A DNA stretch of 64,000 nucleotides. Origin: Secundilactobacillus kimchicus JCM 15530 (GTDB lineage Bacteria; Bacillota; Bacilli; Lactobacillales; Lactobacillaceae). This document shows, piece after piece, positions 17,927 through 25,786 of this stretch. The notes beneath the pieces are model-generated. The model ran no database searches, was not told the origin of the DNA, and saw only the letters and a list, made by a program, of their open reading frames with translations. The translations under genes and the position numbers were made by a program. Where the stretch lies: NCBI RefSeq assembly GCF_001433995.1, contig NZ_AZCX01000003.1, positions 62,001-126,000 of the forward strand. The letters run 5' to 3'. Each line of letters begins with the position of its first letter. The first letter of the stretch is position 1.

Positions 17927-18430
17927 TTGCCTTCAAAAATTAACTCTCTCTTCCTCTATCTCGCTTTTCATCCAATTTCTGGGTCATTAATTTTTCTCAT
18001 CGTTAATGCCTTCATTGCTGACAATGTCGACCCTTCTATTTGGTCATTTTTATTCTCAACCTTCATCCTTTCATTCTTTAGCGCCACGTCGGTCTATTCT
18101 CAACACCCTGACAAAGAATCTTATCTTGTAAAGGTTAAAAGCACCTATTTATGGACAAATATCATTGGATCAGTTTTAACTCTCGCAGCTTTTTTAGTCC
18201 CCTATGTCACCGATCACCAAGAGGTTTTAAAAAAGTTACTTAAAGCCACCGACGAGCTTTCAAGTGTAGATAGCTACCAATTCCCGCTGGCCCTAGTAAT
18301 TGTCTTTCTTTTCTTATTTCTTCCTCAATACTTAACTTTGTGTCTATCCTTCAATTTTTCTTGTGGTTTTTTCATCGGAAAGATCAGGCTTCGAAATTTA
18401 CACGCAGAACGAAACCTTAACTCACATTAG
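17927..18430 (+). CDS. Hypothetical membrane protein (or 3' part of a frameshifted gene)
   Basis: The frame is open from 17819, but that part shadows the preceding ORF. A TTG at 17927 with a weak upstream GAAGG is a possible own start. The product has about four hydrophobic segments (around YLAFHPISGSLIFLIVNAF, WSFLFSTFILSFFSATSV, IIGSVLTLAAFLVPYV and LALVIVFLFLFLPQY). Unknown function. It may be a genuine second gene or the rest of the 17701 gene after a one-base shift. Confidence 0.45.
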   Translation: MPSKINSLFLYLAFHPISGSLIFLIVNAFIADNVDPSIWSFLFSTFILSFFSATSVYSQHPDKESYLVKVKSTYLWTNIIGSVLTLAAFLVPYVTDHQEVLKKLLKATDELSSVDSYQFPLALVIVFLFLFLPQYLTLCLSFNFSCGFFIGKIRLRNLHAERNLNSH

Positions 18431-18469
18431 CCCCCACTAAGTGTGTAATGATTATCCGTGAGCCACAAT

Positions 18470-18582
18470 AAAATCCCTTCCGATAAGAGACTTAACTCAT
18501 CCAGTGATTACCTTAAAAGTAGAACAGCAATCAACCTATTATTTAATGAGTTATATTCTCTTAATGAAAGGGATTCTATTTT
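18470..18582. repeat. Imperfect ~32-bp inverted repeat with 45-base loop
   Basis: The arm 18470-18500 (AAAATCCCTTCC..TAAGAGA..TAACTCAT) is mirrored at 18546-18582 (ATGAGTTA..TCTCTTA..GAAAGGGATT..ATTTT) with a few mismatches. It lies between two convergent genes. It could be a long-loop terminator or a remnant of a small non-autonomous mobile element. Confidence 0.6.
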
Positions 18583-18595
18583 TGCATCCTTTTTA

Positions 18596-19366
18596 CTAAT
18601 GAAACCTCATCCCCCCATCCACCTGCAACGACTGCCCAGTCACATACCCCGCAGCGTCCGACACAAACCAAGCCACAACCTCAGCCACATCCGCCGGTGT
18701 CGCCTCGCGGCCAATCGCAATCTCCGTCAGGCAATCGGCCTGCTGCTCAGGAATCGTCTTCCCCTTAATCGTAGCGGTCTTTTTATCAATCGCATCACGC
18801 ATCTTCGTTCGCACGATGCCGGGGTTGTAGGCATTCACGGTAATCTTGTCGGCGGCCAATTCCTTAGCAGCCGATTGGGTCAGCCCACGAATCGCAAACT
18901 TCGACGCCGAGTAAGCACTCTGGAGCGCTGAGGCCTCGTAGCCGGCTAACGACGCAGCATTGACGATGCGTCCGCCGTGCCCCTGCTTTTTAAACTGCTC
19001 GGCAGCCGCTTGAATGCCCCAGTAGGTGCCTTTCAAATTCACATCTAGCAAACGTTCCACGTCCGCTGGGTCCGAGTCCACAAACGAATCAATAAAGGCC
19101 ACACCCGCGTTATTGATGTAGGCCCCGAGTTCGCCAAACTGGTCAACCGCCTTCTGGACTAACGTAAAGACGGCGTCGCGATCCGCCACATCCAGCACAA
19201 ATGCTTCCGCTTCGTGGCCTTCACCGCGTAAGTCTCCAGCTACCTTTGCTGCCGTCTCCGCATTAATATCAGCCACCGCAATGGCGAAACCAGCCGCTGC
19301 CAAGCGGTGTGCGATACCTTCACCGATGCCTTGGCCCGCGCCCGTTACAATCGCTACTTTTGTCAT
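18596..19366 (-). CDS. butA: (S)-acetoin-forming diacetyl reductase / butanediol dehydrogenase type SDR
   Basis: A 256-residue SDR that reduces diacetyl to acetoin (and often acetoin to 2,3-butanediol) with NADH. Cofactor motif TGAGQGIG, an Asp after strand 2 (VADIN) for NAD preference, NNAG, and active-site YSASK after SLAGYEASALQ. The ending QSLQVDGGM is typical of this subgroup. It lies 12 bp after luxS, with ribosome site GGGGGA, so it is probably the last gene of the Met T-box operon. Its base composition is richer in G+C than the restriction locus beside it. Confidence 0.87.
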   Translation of the reverse strand: MTKVAIVTGAGQGIGEGIAHRLAAAGFAIAVADINAETAAKVAGDLRGEGHEAEAFVLDVADRDAVFTLVQKAVDQFGELGAYINNAGVAFIDSFVDSDPADVERLLDVNLKGTYWGIQAAAEQFKKQGHGGRIVNAASLAGYEASALQSAYSASKFAIRGLTQSAAKELAADKITVNAYNPGIVRTKMRDAIDKKTATIKGKTIPEQQADCLTEIAIGREATPADVAEVVAWFVSDAAGYVTGQSLQVDGGMRFH

Positions 19367-19378
19367 TTGCCAGTCCCC

Positions 19379-19852
19379 CTAGATCACGTTGCGATTAAAA
19401 GCGTCGTCACTGATGCCTTCGTCGAGAATCTTCTTAGCCCATTCTTTGGCCGAGAACAACGAATGGTCGCGGTAGTTGCCACAGCTATAAACGTCGACGC
19501 CGGGCACGTCTTCCCACTTCGTCACCGTAGCGATTTCCTCAAGCGCACCCTTCAGCGCCTTAGCCACTTCGGTTGTCGAGTGCTCGCCCCAGGTAATCAA
19601 ATGAAAGCCAGTGCGACAGCCAAATGGTGAGCAGTCAATGACACCGGCCAATCGGTCGCGTAATAACCCTGCCAGCAAGTGTTCAATCGTGTGGAGCCCC
19701 GCCGTTGGAATGGCGTTGGCGTTTGGCTGAACCAATCGTAAGTCGTAGTTGCTGATTGTATCGCCCTTGCCACCGTTTTCTTCCGTAATTAATCGAACGT
19801 ATGGGGCCTTTACCTTTGTGTGATCTAACGTAAAGCTTTCAACTTTTGCCAT
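19379..19852 (-). CDS. luxS: S-ribosylhomocysteine lyase LuxS
   Basis: Splits S-ribosylhomocysteine to homocysteine and the AI-2 precursor DPD; part of the activated methyl cycle. The metal site HTIEH, the CGxRTGFH-like segment (FGCRTGFH, with the catalytic-region Cys) and SCGNYRDH are all present. ATG 19852 is chosen (157 residues, the normal size); a GTG four codons earlier abuts the AGGAG ribosome site and is unlikely. It follows metQ closely, so homocysteine recycling is co-regulated with methionine uptake. Confidence 0.96.
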   Translation of the reverse strand: MAKVESFTLDHTKVKAPYVRLITEENGGKGDTISNYDLRLVQPNANAIPTAGLHTIEHLLAGLLRDRLAGVIDCSPFGCRTGFHLITWGEHSTTEVAKALKGALEEIATVTKWEDVPGVDVYSCGNYRDHSLFSAKEWAKKILDEGISDDAFNRNVI

Positions 19853-19869
19853 TTTTAACTGCACTCCTT

Positions 19870-20730
19870 TTAATTATCGAAATATGATAGTGGTTTTGAA
19901 ACTTCAATCTTAGTGCCGTAGTACTTATCCTTGATATACTTTTGAATACTTGGCTCGTGGTAGAGTTTAACGAGCTTTTTATAGTTCTTGTTGTTCTTAT
20001 TCTTGGCAGCTGTCGCCAAAATATTGATGTTATCTTTGGTACTTTGGTCCACATTTTCGTGGAAGATGGAATCCGTCAACACGTGGAGGTCCCCCTCGAG
20101 CGCCACGGTATTAGAAATCAACACGGCATCCACGTCGTTAATGATCCGTGGGCCGGTTGTATCGTCAATTTGTTTAAACTTGAGATGCTTGGGGTTACTT
20201 TTAATATCCTTGATGGTTCCCAAAATGCCGAAGTCCTTATTCAACGTGATCAAACCGGCCTTTTGGAGTAGCAATAATCCCCGCGCTGCTTGTGACGGGT
20301 TATCCGCAATCGCAATCGTGGCCCCGTTTGGAATTTGCTTCACCGACTTCACCTTTTTCGAATACAGACCCAATGGCTCCAAGTAAGTCGTCCCCAAAGC
20401 AGCCAGCTTCTGTTTCGGATTCTGTTGGTTATACGTCAGATAGTATGACCAAGACTGAAACGCATTAACATCGACGTTTCCTGCAGAGGTGGCCTTATTC
20501 AGTTGCACACCATCGGTAATTTGTTTCACGTTGATCTTCAAACCGGCCTTCTTCGCTTCATCGGACTTCGCAATATGTTGCCAAATATCATAATCCGACC
20601 CTTGTGAACCAATGGTAATCGTACTCGACTGCCCACTTGCTTTACTCTGGCTCGTCACCGCATGAATCCCAAATCCAGCGGCAATCACAACCACCACAAT
20701 GCCAATTAACCATAACGCACTCTTCTTCAT
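19870..20730 (-). CDS. metQ: Methionine ABC transporter substrate-binding protein MetQ
   Basis: A 286-residue NlpA/MetQ-family protein that captures methionine outside the cell. The start is ATG 20730 (ribosome site GAGGAGTG); upstream in-frame codons belong to the end of metI. The N-terminal hydrophobic segment [20 protein letters not shown] has no lipobox Cys, so it is probably held by an uncleaved anchor rather than lipidated. Motifs [12 protein letters not shown] and VDVNAFQSW are typical. Confidence 0.93.
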   Translation of the reverse strand: MKKSALWLIGIVVVVIAAGFGIHAVTSQSKASGQSSTITIGSQGSDYDIWQHIAKSDEAKKAGLKINVKQITDGVQLNKATSAGNVDVNAFQSWSYYLTYNQQNPKQKLAALGTTYLEPLGLYSKKVKSVKQIPNGATIAIADNPSQAARGLLLLQKAGLITLNKDFGILGTIKDIKSNPKHLKFKQIDDTTGPRIINDVDAVLISNTVALEGDLHVLTDSIFHENVDQSTKDNINILATAAKNKNNKNYKKLVKLYHEPSIQKYIKDKYYGTKIEVSKPLSYFDN

Positions 20731-20743
20731 TACATACACTCCT

Positions 20744-21415
20744 CTAATGATGATCCACTTTTTTAGCAATCCAATCACCGATAATTTGAACGGCAAAAAC
20801 CATAATTAAAATAATAATCATCGCAACAAACGTAATATCGTTTTCAAACCGGGCGTAACCAATACTGATGGCAATGTCGCCTAATCCGCCGGACCCAATA
20901 GCACCGGCCATCGTCGTTAATCCAATTAAGCTGATGACGGTCACAATCGAGACCCGGACAATGTCGCCCAGCCCTTCCTTGAGATAAACCCGAAAGATGA
21001 TGGCCATGGGACTGGAACCCATTGATTCTGCTGCTTCAACGACGCCTCGATCCACATCAAGCAAGGCGTTTTGAACCTGCCGCGCATAGAAGGGAAAGAT
21101 TCCAAAAATCAGGGGAACCAGAGCCGCGGTCGTGCCAACTGTTGTGCCAATCAGAAAATTGGTCAGTGGGGAAATGACGGCTAACAAAATGATAAATGGA
21201 ATTGACCGTAATAGATTCACCACTTTATCTAATACCGAGTAGGTCAACCGATCTTCCAGTAGGCCGCCGGGTTGCGTGACGACCAATAAAACGCCAAATA
21301 ATAAGCCTAAAACCGCTGAAATAAGTGCTGAAAAAAACGTCATATAGATGGTTTCCCAGGTTGCTTGCAAAAACTCTGCTTTCATTTGTAAAACGTTTGG
21401 AATTAAAGCCGCCAC
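20744..21415 (-). CDS. metI: Methionine ABC transporter permease MetI
   Basis: A 223-residue permease with five to six membrane segments and the EAA loop (VVEAAESMGSSPMAII) that docks on MetN. It starts at a GTG sharing its G with the metN stop (TAGTG at 21413-21417), so translation is coupled. Downstream metQ starts 13 bp later. Confidence 0.94.
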   Translation of the reverse strand: MAALIPNVLQMKAEFLQATWETIYMTFFSALISAVLGLLFGVLLVVTQPGGLLEDRLTYSVLDKVVNLLRSIPFIILLAVISPLTNFLIGTTVGTTAALVPLIFGIFPFYARQVQNALLDVDRGVVEAAESMGSSPMAIIFRVYLKEGLGDIVRVSIVTVISLIGLTTMAGAIGSGGLGDIAISIGYARFENDITFVAMIIILIMVFAVQIIGDWIAKKVDHH

Positions 21416-22488
21416 TACAGCTCACCACCCTTCAAATTGGCATCCGTCAAGATCTGAGTCGTGACACCCCGGTCTTTCCATTGCGTCACTGCCGTGTTAA
21501 AGCCTTCAATATCACCGGTTAAAATGGCAATCATCACGCCGACGTTTTCGCCGTCTATCTGATCGATATTGGCAAATAAAATATTGACGTCAATGCCAAA
21601 TTCCTTGGAAAGCTTCGACAGCACGCCTTCCTTCGTCGACTGACCGACGAAGTTGAAGTACATCAACTCTTGATTACTTGCAAAGTTGGCAATCGAAACC
21701 GTTGAACCAATGCGCTCAATGGCTTCCTTAACGTTCGTGCTCGTTTCAACAAAATCTCGTGACAACGCCGTTTGCGGTTGGGTAAACACCCGTGATACGC
21801 GGCCGCGTTCAATGATGCGCCCAGCGTCCATCACCGCCACGTTATGGCAGATACTTTTAATCACTTGCATTTCATGCGTAATCAGGACGATGGTAACGCC
21901 TAACTCCGCGTTCAATCGCTTCAGCAAATTCAGGATCGACTTCGTCGTTTTGGGGTCCAAGGCACTCGTTGCTTCATCGGAAATCAATACCTCAGGGTCA
22001 CTGGCTAATGCACGGGCAATCGCCACCCGCTGCTTTTGCCCACCCGAGAGTTGACTAGGGTAGGTATCGGCATACTCTGCTAACCCCACGAGTTTTAAAA
22101 GACGGGCTGCTTTGGCACGGCGATCAGCTTTACTCATCCGGCTCCCCAGTAACGGATATTCCACATTGCCCAGCACCGTGCGCGCTGCCATCAGATTAAA
22201 ATGTTGAAAGATCATGCTGACTTTTTTGCGGGCTTGTCGAAGTTCGACGGGCTTGAGTGTTTGCAAGTCCTGACCACTAACCGTCACCGAACCCGTTGTT
22301 GGCTTTTGCAACAAGTTGATCACCCGCACCAAAGTACTCTTCCCAGCACCCGAATACCCAATGATCCCGTAGATATCGCCTTTTTCAACCGTTAAATCAA
22401 CGTCTTGAACAGCTGCCACCGTCTGATCATGGGTCTTAAATGTCACCGAAATGTCTTTGAGGTCAATAATGTTTGTGGCCGTTGCCAT
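21415..22488 (-). CDS. metN: Methionine ABC transporter ATP-binding protein MetN
   Basis: A 357-residue ATPase: Walker A GYSGAGKST, signature LSGGQKQR, Walker B VLISDEATSALDP, switch LITHEM. The C-terminal ~80 residues form the NIL (ACT-like) domain that senses intracellular methionine and inhibits transport. Its ATG overlaps the stop of the preceding fRMsr gene (TAATG). Part of the Met T-box operon. Confidence 0.95.
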   Translation of the reverse strand: MATATNIIDLKDISVTFKTHDQTVAAVQDVDLTVEKGDIYGIIGYSGAGKSTLVRVINLLQKPTTGSVTVSGQDLQTLKPVELRQARKKVSMIFQHFNLMAARTVLGNVEYPLLGSRMSKADRRAKAARLLKLVGLAEYADTYPSQLSGGQKQRVAIARALASDPEVLISDEATSALDPKTTKSILNLLKRLNAELGVTIVLITHEMQVIKSICHNVAVMDAGRIIERGRVSRVFTQPQTALSRDFVETSTNVKEAIERIGSTVSIANFASNQELMYFNFVGQSTKEGVLSKLSKEFGIDVNILFANIDQIDGENVGVMIAILTGDIEGFNTAVTQWKDRGVTTQILTDANLKGGEL

Positions 22489-22967
22489 TACGCAATAACT
22501 CCCTTCTCAGCCGGAACGCCGAACACAATGGGCGCAATCTGGCTTAAATAATGGTCATCTACCTCATCAAAGGTATTAAACTTCGGACTATCCAAATCAA
22601 GAACGCCAAAGAATTGACCGTCTTGAAAAATCGGCACGACAATCTCTGAATTCGAGGCGCTATCACAAGCGATATGCCCTTTGAATTGGTGAACATCCGG
22701 GACAATCTCAGATTGTTTCGTCTCGGCGACCGTCCCACAAACACCAGCACCAACTGCAATGTGCATGCACGCTGGCTTCCCCTGAAACGGTCCTAGAATC
22801 AGCTCATCGTTTTGATAGCGGTAAAAACTCGTACCGTTCAAATCAGGTAATTCGCTGAAAATTAGTGAAGCCAAGTTGCTCATGTTAGCAACCAAATCAA
22901 ACTCGCCTGTCAGTAATCCCTTTGCCTGTTGAATCAGCAGTTCGTATCGCTCTGTCTTTTGACTCAT
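22488..22967 (-). CDS. msrC: Free methionine-(R)-sulfoxide reductase (GAF domain)
   Basis: Reduces free methionine-R-sulfoxide to methionine. The 159-residue protein is a single GAF domain keeping the three cysteines of the family: PACMHI, GVCGTV and HIACDS. ATG 22967 with ribosome site GGAGGG is chosen; the in-frame codons upstream run into the T-box terminator. First gene of the methionine operon, which fits a methionine repair role. I assign the symbol by function; fRMsr is the common abbreviation. Confidence 0.9.
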   Translation of the reverse strand: MSQKTERYELLIQQAKGLLTGEFDLVANMSNLASLIFSELPDLNGTSFYRYQNDELILGPFQGKPACMHIAVGAGVCGTVAETKQSEIVPDVHQFKGHIACDSASNSEIVVPIFQDGQFFGVLDLDSPKFNTFDEVDDHYLSQIAPIVFGVPAEKGVIA

Positions 22968-22980
22968 TCCAATCCCTCCA

Positions 22981-23289
22981 AATAAAAAACGCCCCTCGTC
23001 CCTCCATTTCTGGAATAAGGACGAAAGAGCGTTTCGCGTTACCACCTTAGATTTAAATAACCCTCACAGGTTATGACTCAGCGGGTACGTGGCAAAAGCC
23101 AGATACCCCGACTCTGTAACGGGAGTGCCCGCCACCGCTTCGCTGATGCTCGGCTGTGGAAACGATTGATCAGACCATATTCGGCGGCTCATCAACGTTG
23201 CCTTGCACCACATTGGCAACTCTCTTAGGAAGACTGACCGCTTACTCATCTGTTGTTTTTGATTGATTTGATTAGATTCATTGGTGATT
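22981..23289 (-). promoter_or_regulatory. Methionine T-box leader
   Basis: On the minus strand the T-box sequence AAGGTGGTAACGCG (23035-23048) is followed by a terminator whose stem (ACGCTCTTTCGTCC with GGGACGAGGGGCGT) ends in TTTTTT. In Stem I the AGTA motif (near 23245) faces GAA, and the specifier AUG at 23176-23178 follows in the pattern GAA-U-AUG-G. Uncharged tRNA-Met should stabilise the antiterminator and switch on msrC-metN-metI-metQ-luxS-butA. Confidence 0.92.
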
Positions 23290-23318
23290 ATTATGAGACT
23301 TTGATTAGTATCTGTCAA
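23290..23318 (-). promoter_or_regulatory. Promoter of the methionine T-box operon
   Basis: TTGACA (23313-23318), 17-base spacer, CATAAT (23290-23295) on the minus strand, immediately ahead of the T-box leader. Confidence 0.85.
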
Positions 23319-23387
23319 CAGTGAAATTTAAAAAGGCTATAGCGTTAAAAATCACGACTTTATCATCATTTAAATTCAAATACCCGC

Positions 23388-23435
23388 TTGACAATATGTC
23401 GTTTCGACCTATACTGTAATAGGTCGAAACGACAT
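23388..23435 (+). promoter_or_regulatory. padR-type promoter with a perfect 17+17 bp operator
   Basis: TTGACA (23388-23393), 16-base spacer and TATACT (23410-23415). The arms 23396-23412 (ATGTCGTTTCGACCTAT) and 23419-23435 are perfect inverted repeats around a six-base loop and cover spacer, -10 and start region. A dimeric PadR repressor binding here would block its own operon. Confidence 0.88.
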
Positions 23436-23461
23436 GTTCAAAAAAAGGAGGCACTCACCAA

Positions 23462-24040
23462 ATGTACGAACTCTTAGTCCTCGGCGCCCTAATGGTCCAC
23501 GATAGAACGGGCTATAAACTGCGTCAAATTCTGGAAGGAAACTTGGACACCCGACGAAAAATTTCTAATGGCGTCATGTATCCTGTCCTACATAAACTCG
23601 AACAGGACGGCTATATCACCTTGTCCAAACTCCGAGTTGAGGGCCGGGAACAAAAACTCGCCAGCATCACCGACGCTGGTCGAGCCTACTTTGAAAAGTT
23701 AATGCACCAACCAATTCCAAATGACGCCAAGCGTGAAGCTACCTATCGCTTTAAAATCCGGGCCATGGGCCGGGAAACAGTTGGCTTTCAGCGGGCGGTT
23801 CTGACTGATTATCAAGCCATCATATTACAGGATTTAAAGGACTACCAAACCGTTACGGACCATCTGCTGTCCCAAAAAGATAACCCAGAACGGCAAGTCG
23901 ATATCGGCTGGAACCTGCGGGCATTTGATCTCGCACAGGCCATCAATCACGCCAAGCTCACCTGGGTCAACGAACAACTTGCCGCCCTCGACGGACTCGC
24001 GGACGACGACCACTTCACTACCTTACCAATTACAGAATAG
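23462..24040 (+). CDS. PadR-family transcriptional regulator
   Basis: A 192-residue protein: N-terminal PadR winged helix (YELLVLGALMVHDRTGYKL..., with NGVMYPVLHKLEQDGYI as recognition/wing region, about residues 1-80) and a C-terminal helical dimerisation domain of the Vir_C type. The ribosome site AAGGAGG precedes ATG 23462. It lies 10 bp ahead of a DHA2 efflux pump and behind a strong palindromic operator, so the likely role is an inducible repressor of the pump. Confidence 0.9.
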   Translation: MYELLVLGALMVHDRTGYKLRQILEGNLDTRRKISNGVMYPVLHKLEQDGYITLSKLRVEGREQKLASITDAGRAYFEKLMHQPIPNDAKREATYRFKIRAMGRETVGFQRAVLTDYQAIILQDLKDYQTVTDHLLSQKDNPERQVDIGWNLRAFDLAQAINHAKLTWVNEQLAALDGLADDDHFTTLPITE

Positions 24041-24050
24041 AGGTCACTTC

Positions 24051-25610
24051 ATGGAAAATAACTATAAAAAATGGCTCGCCCTCGTGGCGATGTCATTGGG
24101 CACCTTCATGGGCTTGCTCGACGTCACCGTTGTCAATGTCGCCCTGCCCGCCCTCGCAAAACACTTCAACGAAACCTTCACCAACCTCCAATGGGTGTTG
24201 AACATCTACACCTTAGTTCTGGCCATCAGTCTGCTGATTGTCTCAAAATTGGGTGATATGTTTGGCCGCAAGAAGATTTTTCTGCTCTCCATTGTCATTT
24301 TCGTGATTGCATCCGCCATTAATGGCCTTGCGCCAAATGCCATGGCCCTGTATATCGGGCGGGGCATTCAAGCCATCGGTGGTGCCGGCATGAACTCGCT
24401 GGCCATGGCACTGGTGGCCACGAACTTCCAAGGTAAAGAACGCGGCGTGGCATTAGGAATTCTCGGCTCCGTGATTGGAATTTCCACCGCTTCAGGTCCA
24501 CTGATTGGCGGCTACTTGGTCGAAACCTTCGGCTGGTCATCCATTTTCTACATCAACGTGCCCATTGGCATTATCGCCATCCTACTCACGTTAGCCTATG
24601 TCAAAGAAACGCCAAGCTACGGCGCTAAAGAACGGGTCGATTTTGGGGGAATGGTGCTCTCTGCCCTCACGCTATTTTCGCTGATCTACGGGTTGATTCA
24701 AAAGGAAGGCCACGCTAACTGGGGCTGGACCAACATGAACATTCTGAGTTGGCTTATCGCCGCCGTGATCAGCTTCATTGCCTTTATCTGGGTCGAATCC
24801 CGCGTCAAACAACCAATGATCGACCTCGCCATGTTCAAGAGCCGCCACTTGATTGGAACGCTGACCGTCGCCGTCGCATTAGGGATCAGTCTCTATTCAT
24901 TTAATGCGTTCTTAACCGTTTTGATGCAAAATTACTTGGGCTACACTGCCTTTCAAACCGGGCTCCGGCAACTCACTATTAGTATCTGGTCACTCATTCT
25001 TGGGCCCGTCACTGGTGCATTAGGCAACCGGTTCGCTAAGAATAAATTGATTGGGTATAGCTTGTTCATTGGTGCCATCGGCTTTGTCGTGTTCATGAAC
25101 GCCATGGTCACTCACCTCAGTTTCAACCAGATGTGGCCGGCCATGATCCTGATGGGCATTACCAACGGGATGGTCAATCCACTGTTGAACAGTGCTGGTC
25201 TAGAAGGTGTTGCCCTCAAAGAAATGGGCCTCACAAGTGGTCTCATCAACGTCTTCCGTCAAATTGGTACCACCCTTGGCGTCGTTGGGCTTGGATTGGT
25301 ACAATCAAACCGGTACGAAAGCTACCTAAATACTCACATGACCGATATTGCCGCAATGCCCGCCAGCGTGGCGAAGACCCTCACTAAGGTACTGGTCGAC
25401 GCTGGTCCATTTGCGGGTCACGGCATCGCTTTCTCGACGCGAATGAGCCACACGCCGTTTGCGGCCGGCCTACAGACGGTCGTCTTGGCAGCGTATAGCG
25501 CCGCAATGCGCAACATCACGTTAGTTGCTGCCGTCGTGTTGGTGATTGCCGGGATTGCTGCACTGACGTTGATGCACGGGCGGCAGCGTAGTGTGGATGC
25601 CACACAATGA
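24051..25610 (+). CDS. DHA2-family (EmrB/QacA-like) multidrug efflux transporter
   Basis: A 519-residue, 14-segment MFS protein. Motifs include LDVTVVNVALP in segment 1 (a DHA2 hallmark, with the membrane Asp), KLGDMFGRKKIF after segment 2, and motif C (GPLIGGYLVETFGW) in segment 5. ATG 24051 with GAGGTC upstream is chosen; longer in-frame sequence overlaps padR. It exports drugs or toxic compounds by proton antiport. Co-transcribed with the PadR regulator. Confidence 0.92.
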   Translation: MENNYKKWLALVAMSLGTFMGLLDVTVVNVALPALAKHFNETFTNLQWVLNIYTLVLAISLLIVSKLGDMFGRKKIFLLSIVIFVIASAINGLAPNAMALYIGRGIQAIGGAGMNSLAMALVATNFQGKERGVALGILGSVIGISTASGPLIGGYLVETFGWSSIFYINVPIGIIAILLTLAYVKETPSYGAKERVDFGGMVLSALTLFSLIYGLIQKEGHANWGWTNMNILSWLIAAVISFIAFIWVESRVKQPMIDLAMFKSRHLIGTLTVAVALGISLYSFNAFLTVLMQNYLGYTAFQTGLRQLTISIWSLILGPVTGALGNRFAKNKLIGYSLFIGAIGFVVFMNAMVTHLSFNQMWPAMILMGITNGMVNPLLNSAGLEGVALKEMGLTSGLINVFRQIGTTLGVVGLGLVQSNRYESYLNTHMTDIAAMPASVAKTLTKVLVDAGPFAGHGIAFSTRMSHTPFAAGLQTVVLAAYSAAMRNITLVAAVVLVIAGIAALTLMHGRQRSVDATQ

Positions 25611-25682
25611 TAGCCGCTTAGCGCCAACCGCGGCATTCTAGTATTTTCCTAAAACGAAGCAGTTTCTTTCATTGCTCTCAAC

Positions 25683-25737
25683 AATAGCGAACCCCGCCAA
25701 AATCCTTCTAGGACCTTTGGCGGGGTTCGCTATTTTA
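25683..25737. terminator. Bidirectional intrinsic terminator
   Basis: AATAGCGAACCCCGCCAAA pairs perfectly with TTTGGCGGGGTTCGCTATT, with T-runs on both strands, between the convergent efflux pump and hyuA-like genes. Confidence 0.9.
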
Positions 25738-25786
25738 GTTTAACCATAATATCTGCATTTACAACATTAAATGACGGTCATCAAAA

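Noticed and set aside
18458-18931. 157-codon plus-strand ORF near butA
   Set aside because: Mostly antisense to the butA coding region; Arg/His/Pro-rich composition typical of a shadow frame.
23064-23318. 84-codon ORF on the minus strand before msrC
   Set aside because: It lies wholly inside the Met T-box leader and promoter; the sequence is structural RNA, not coding.
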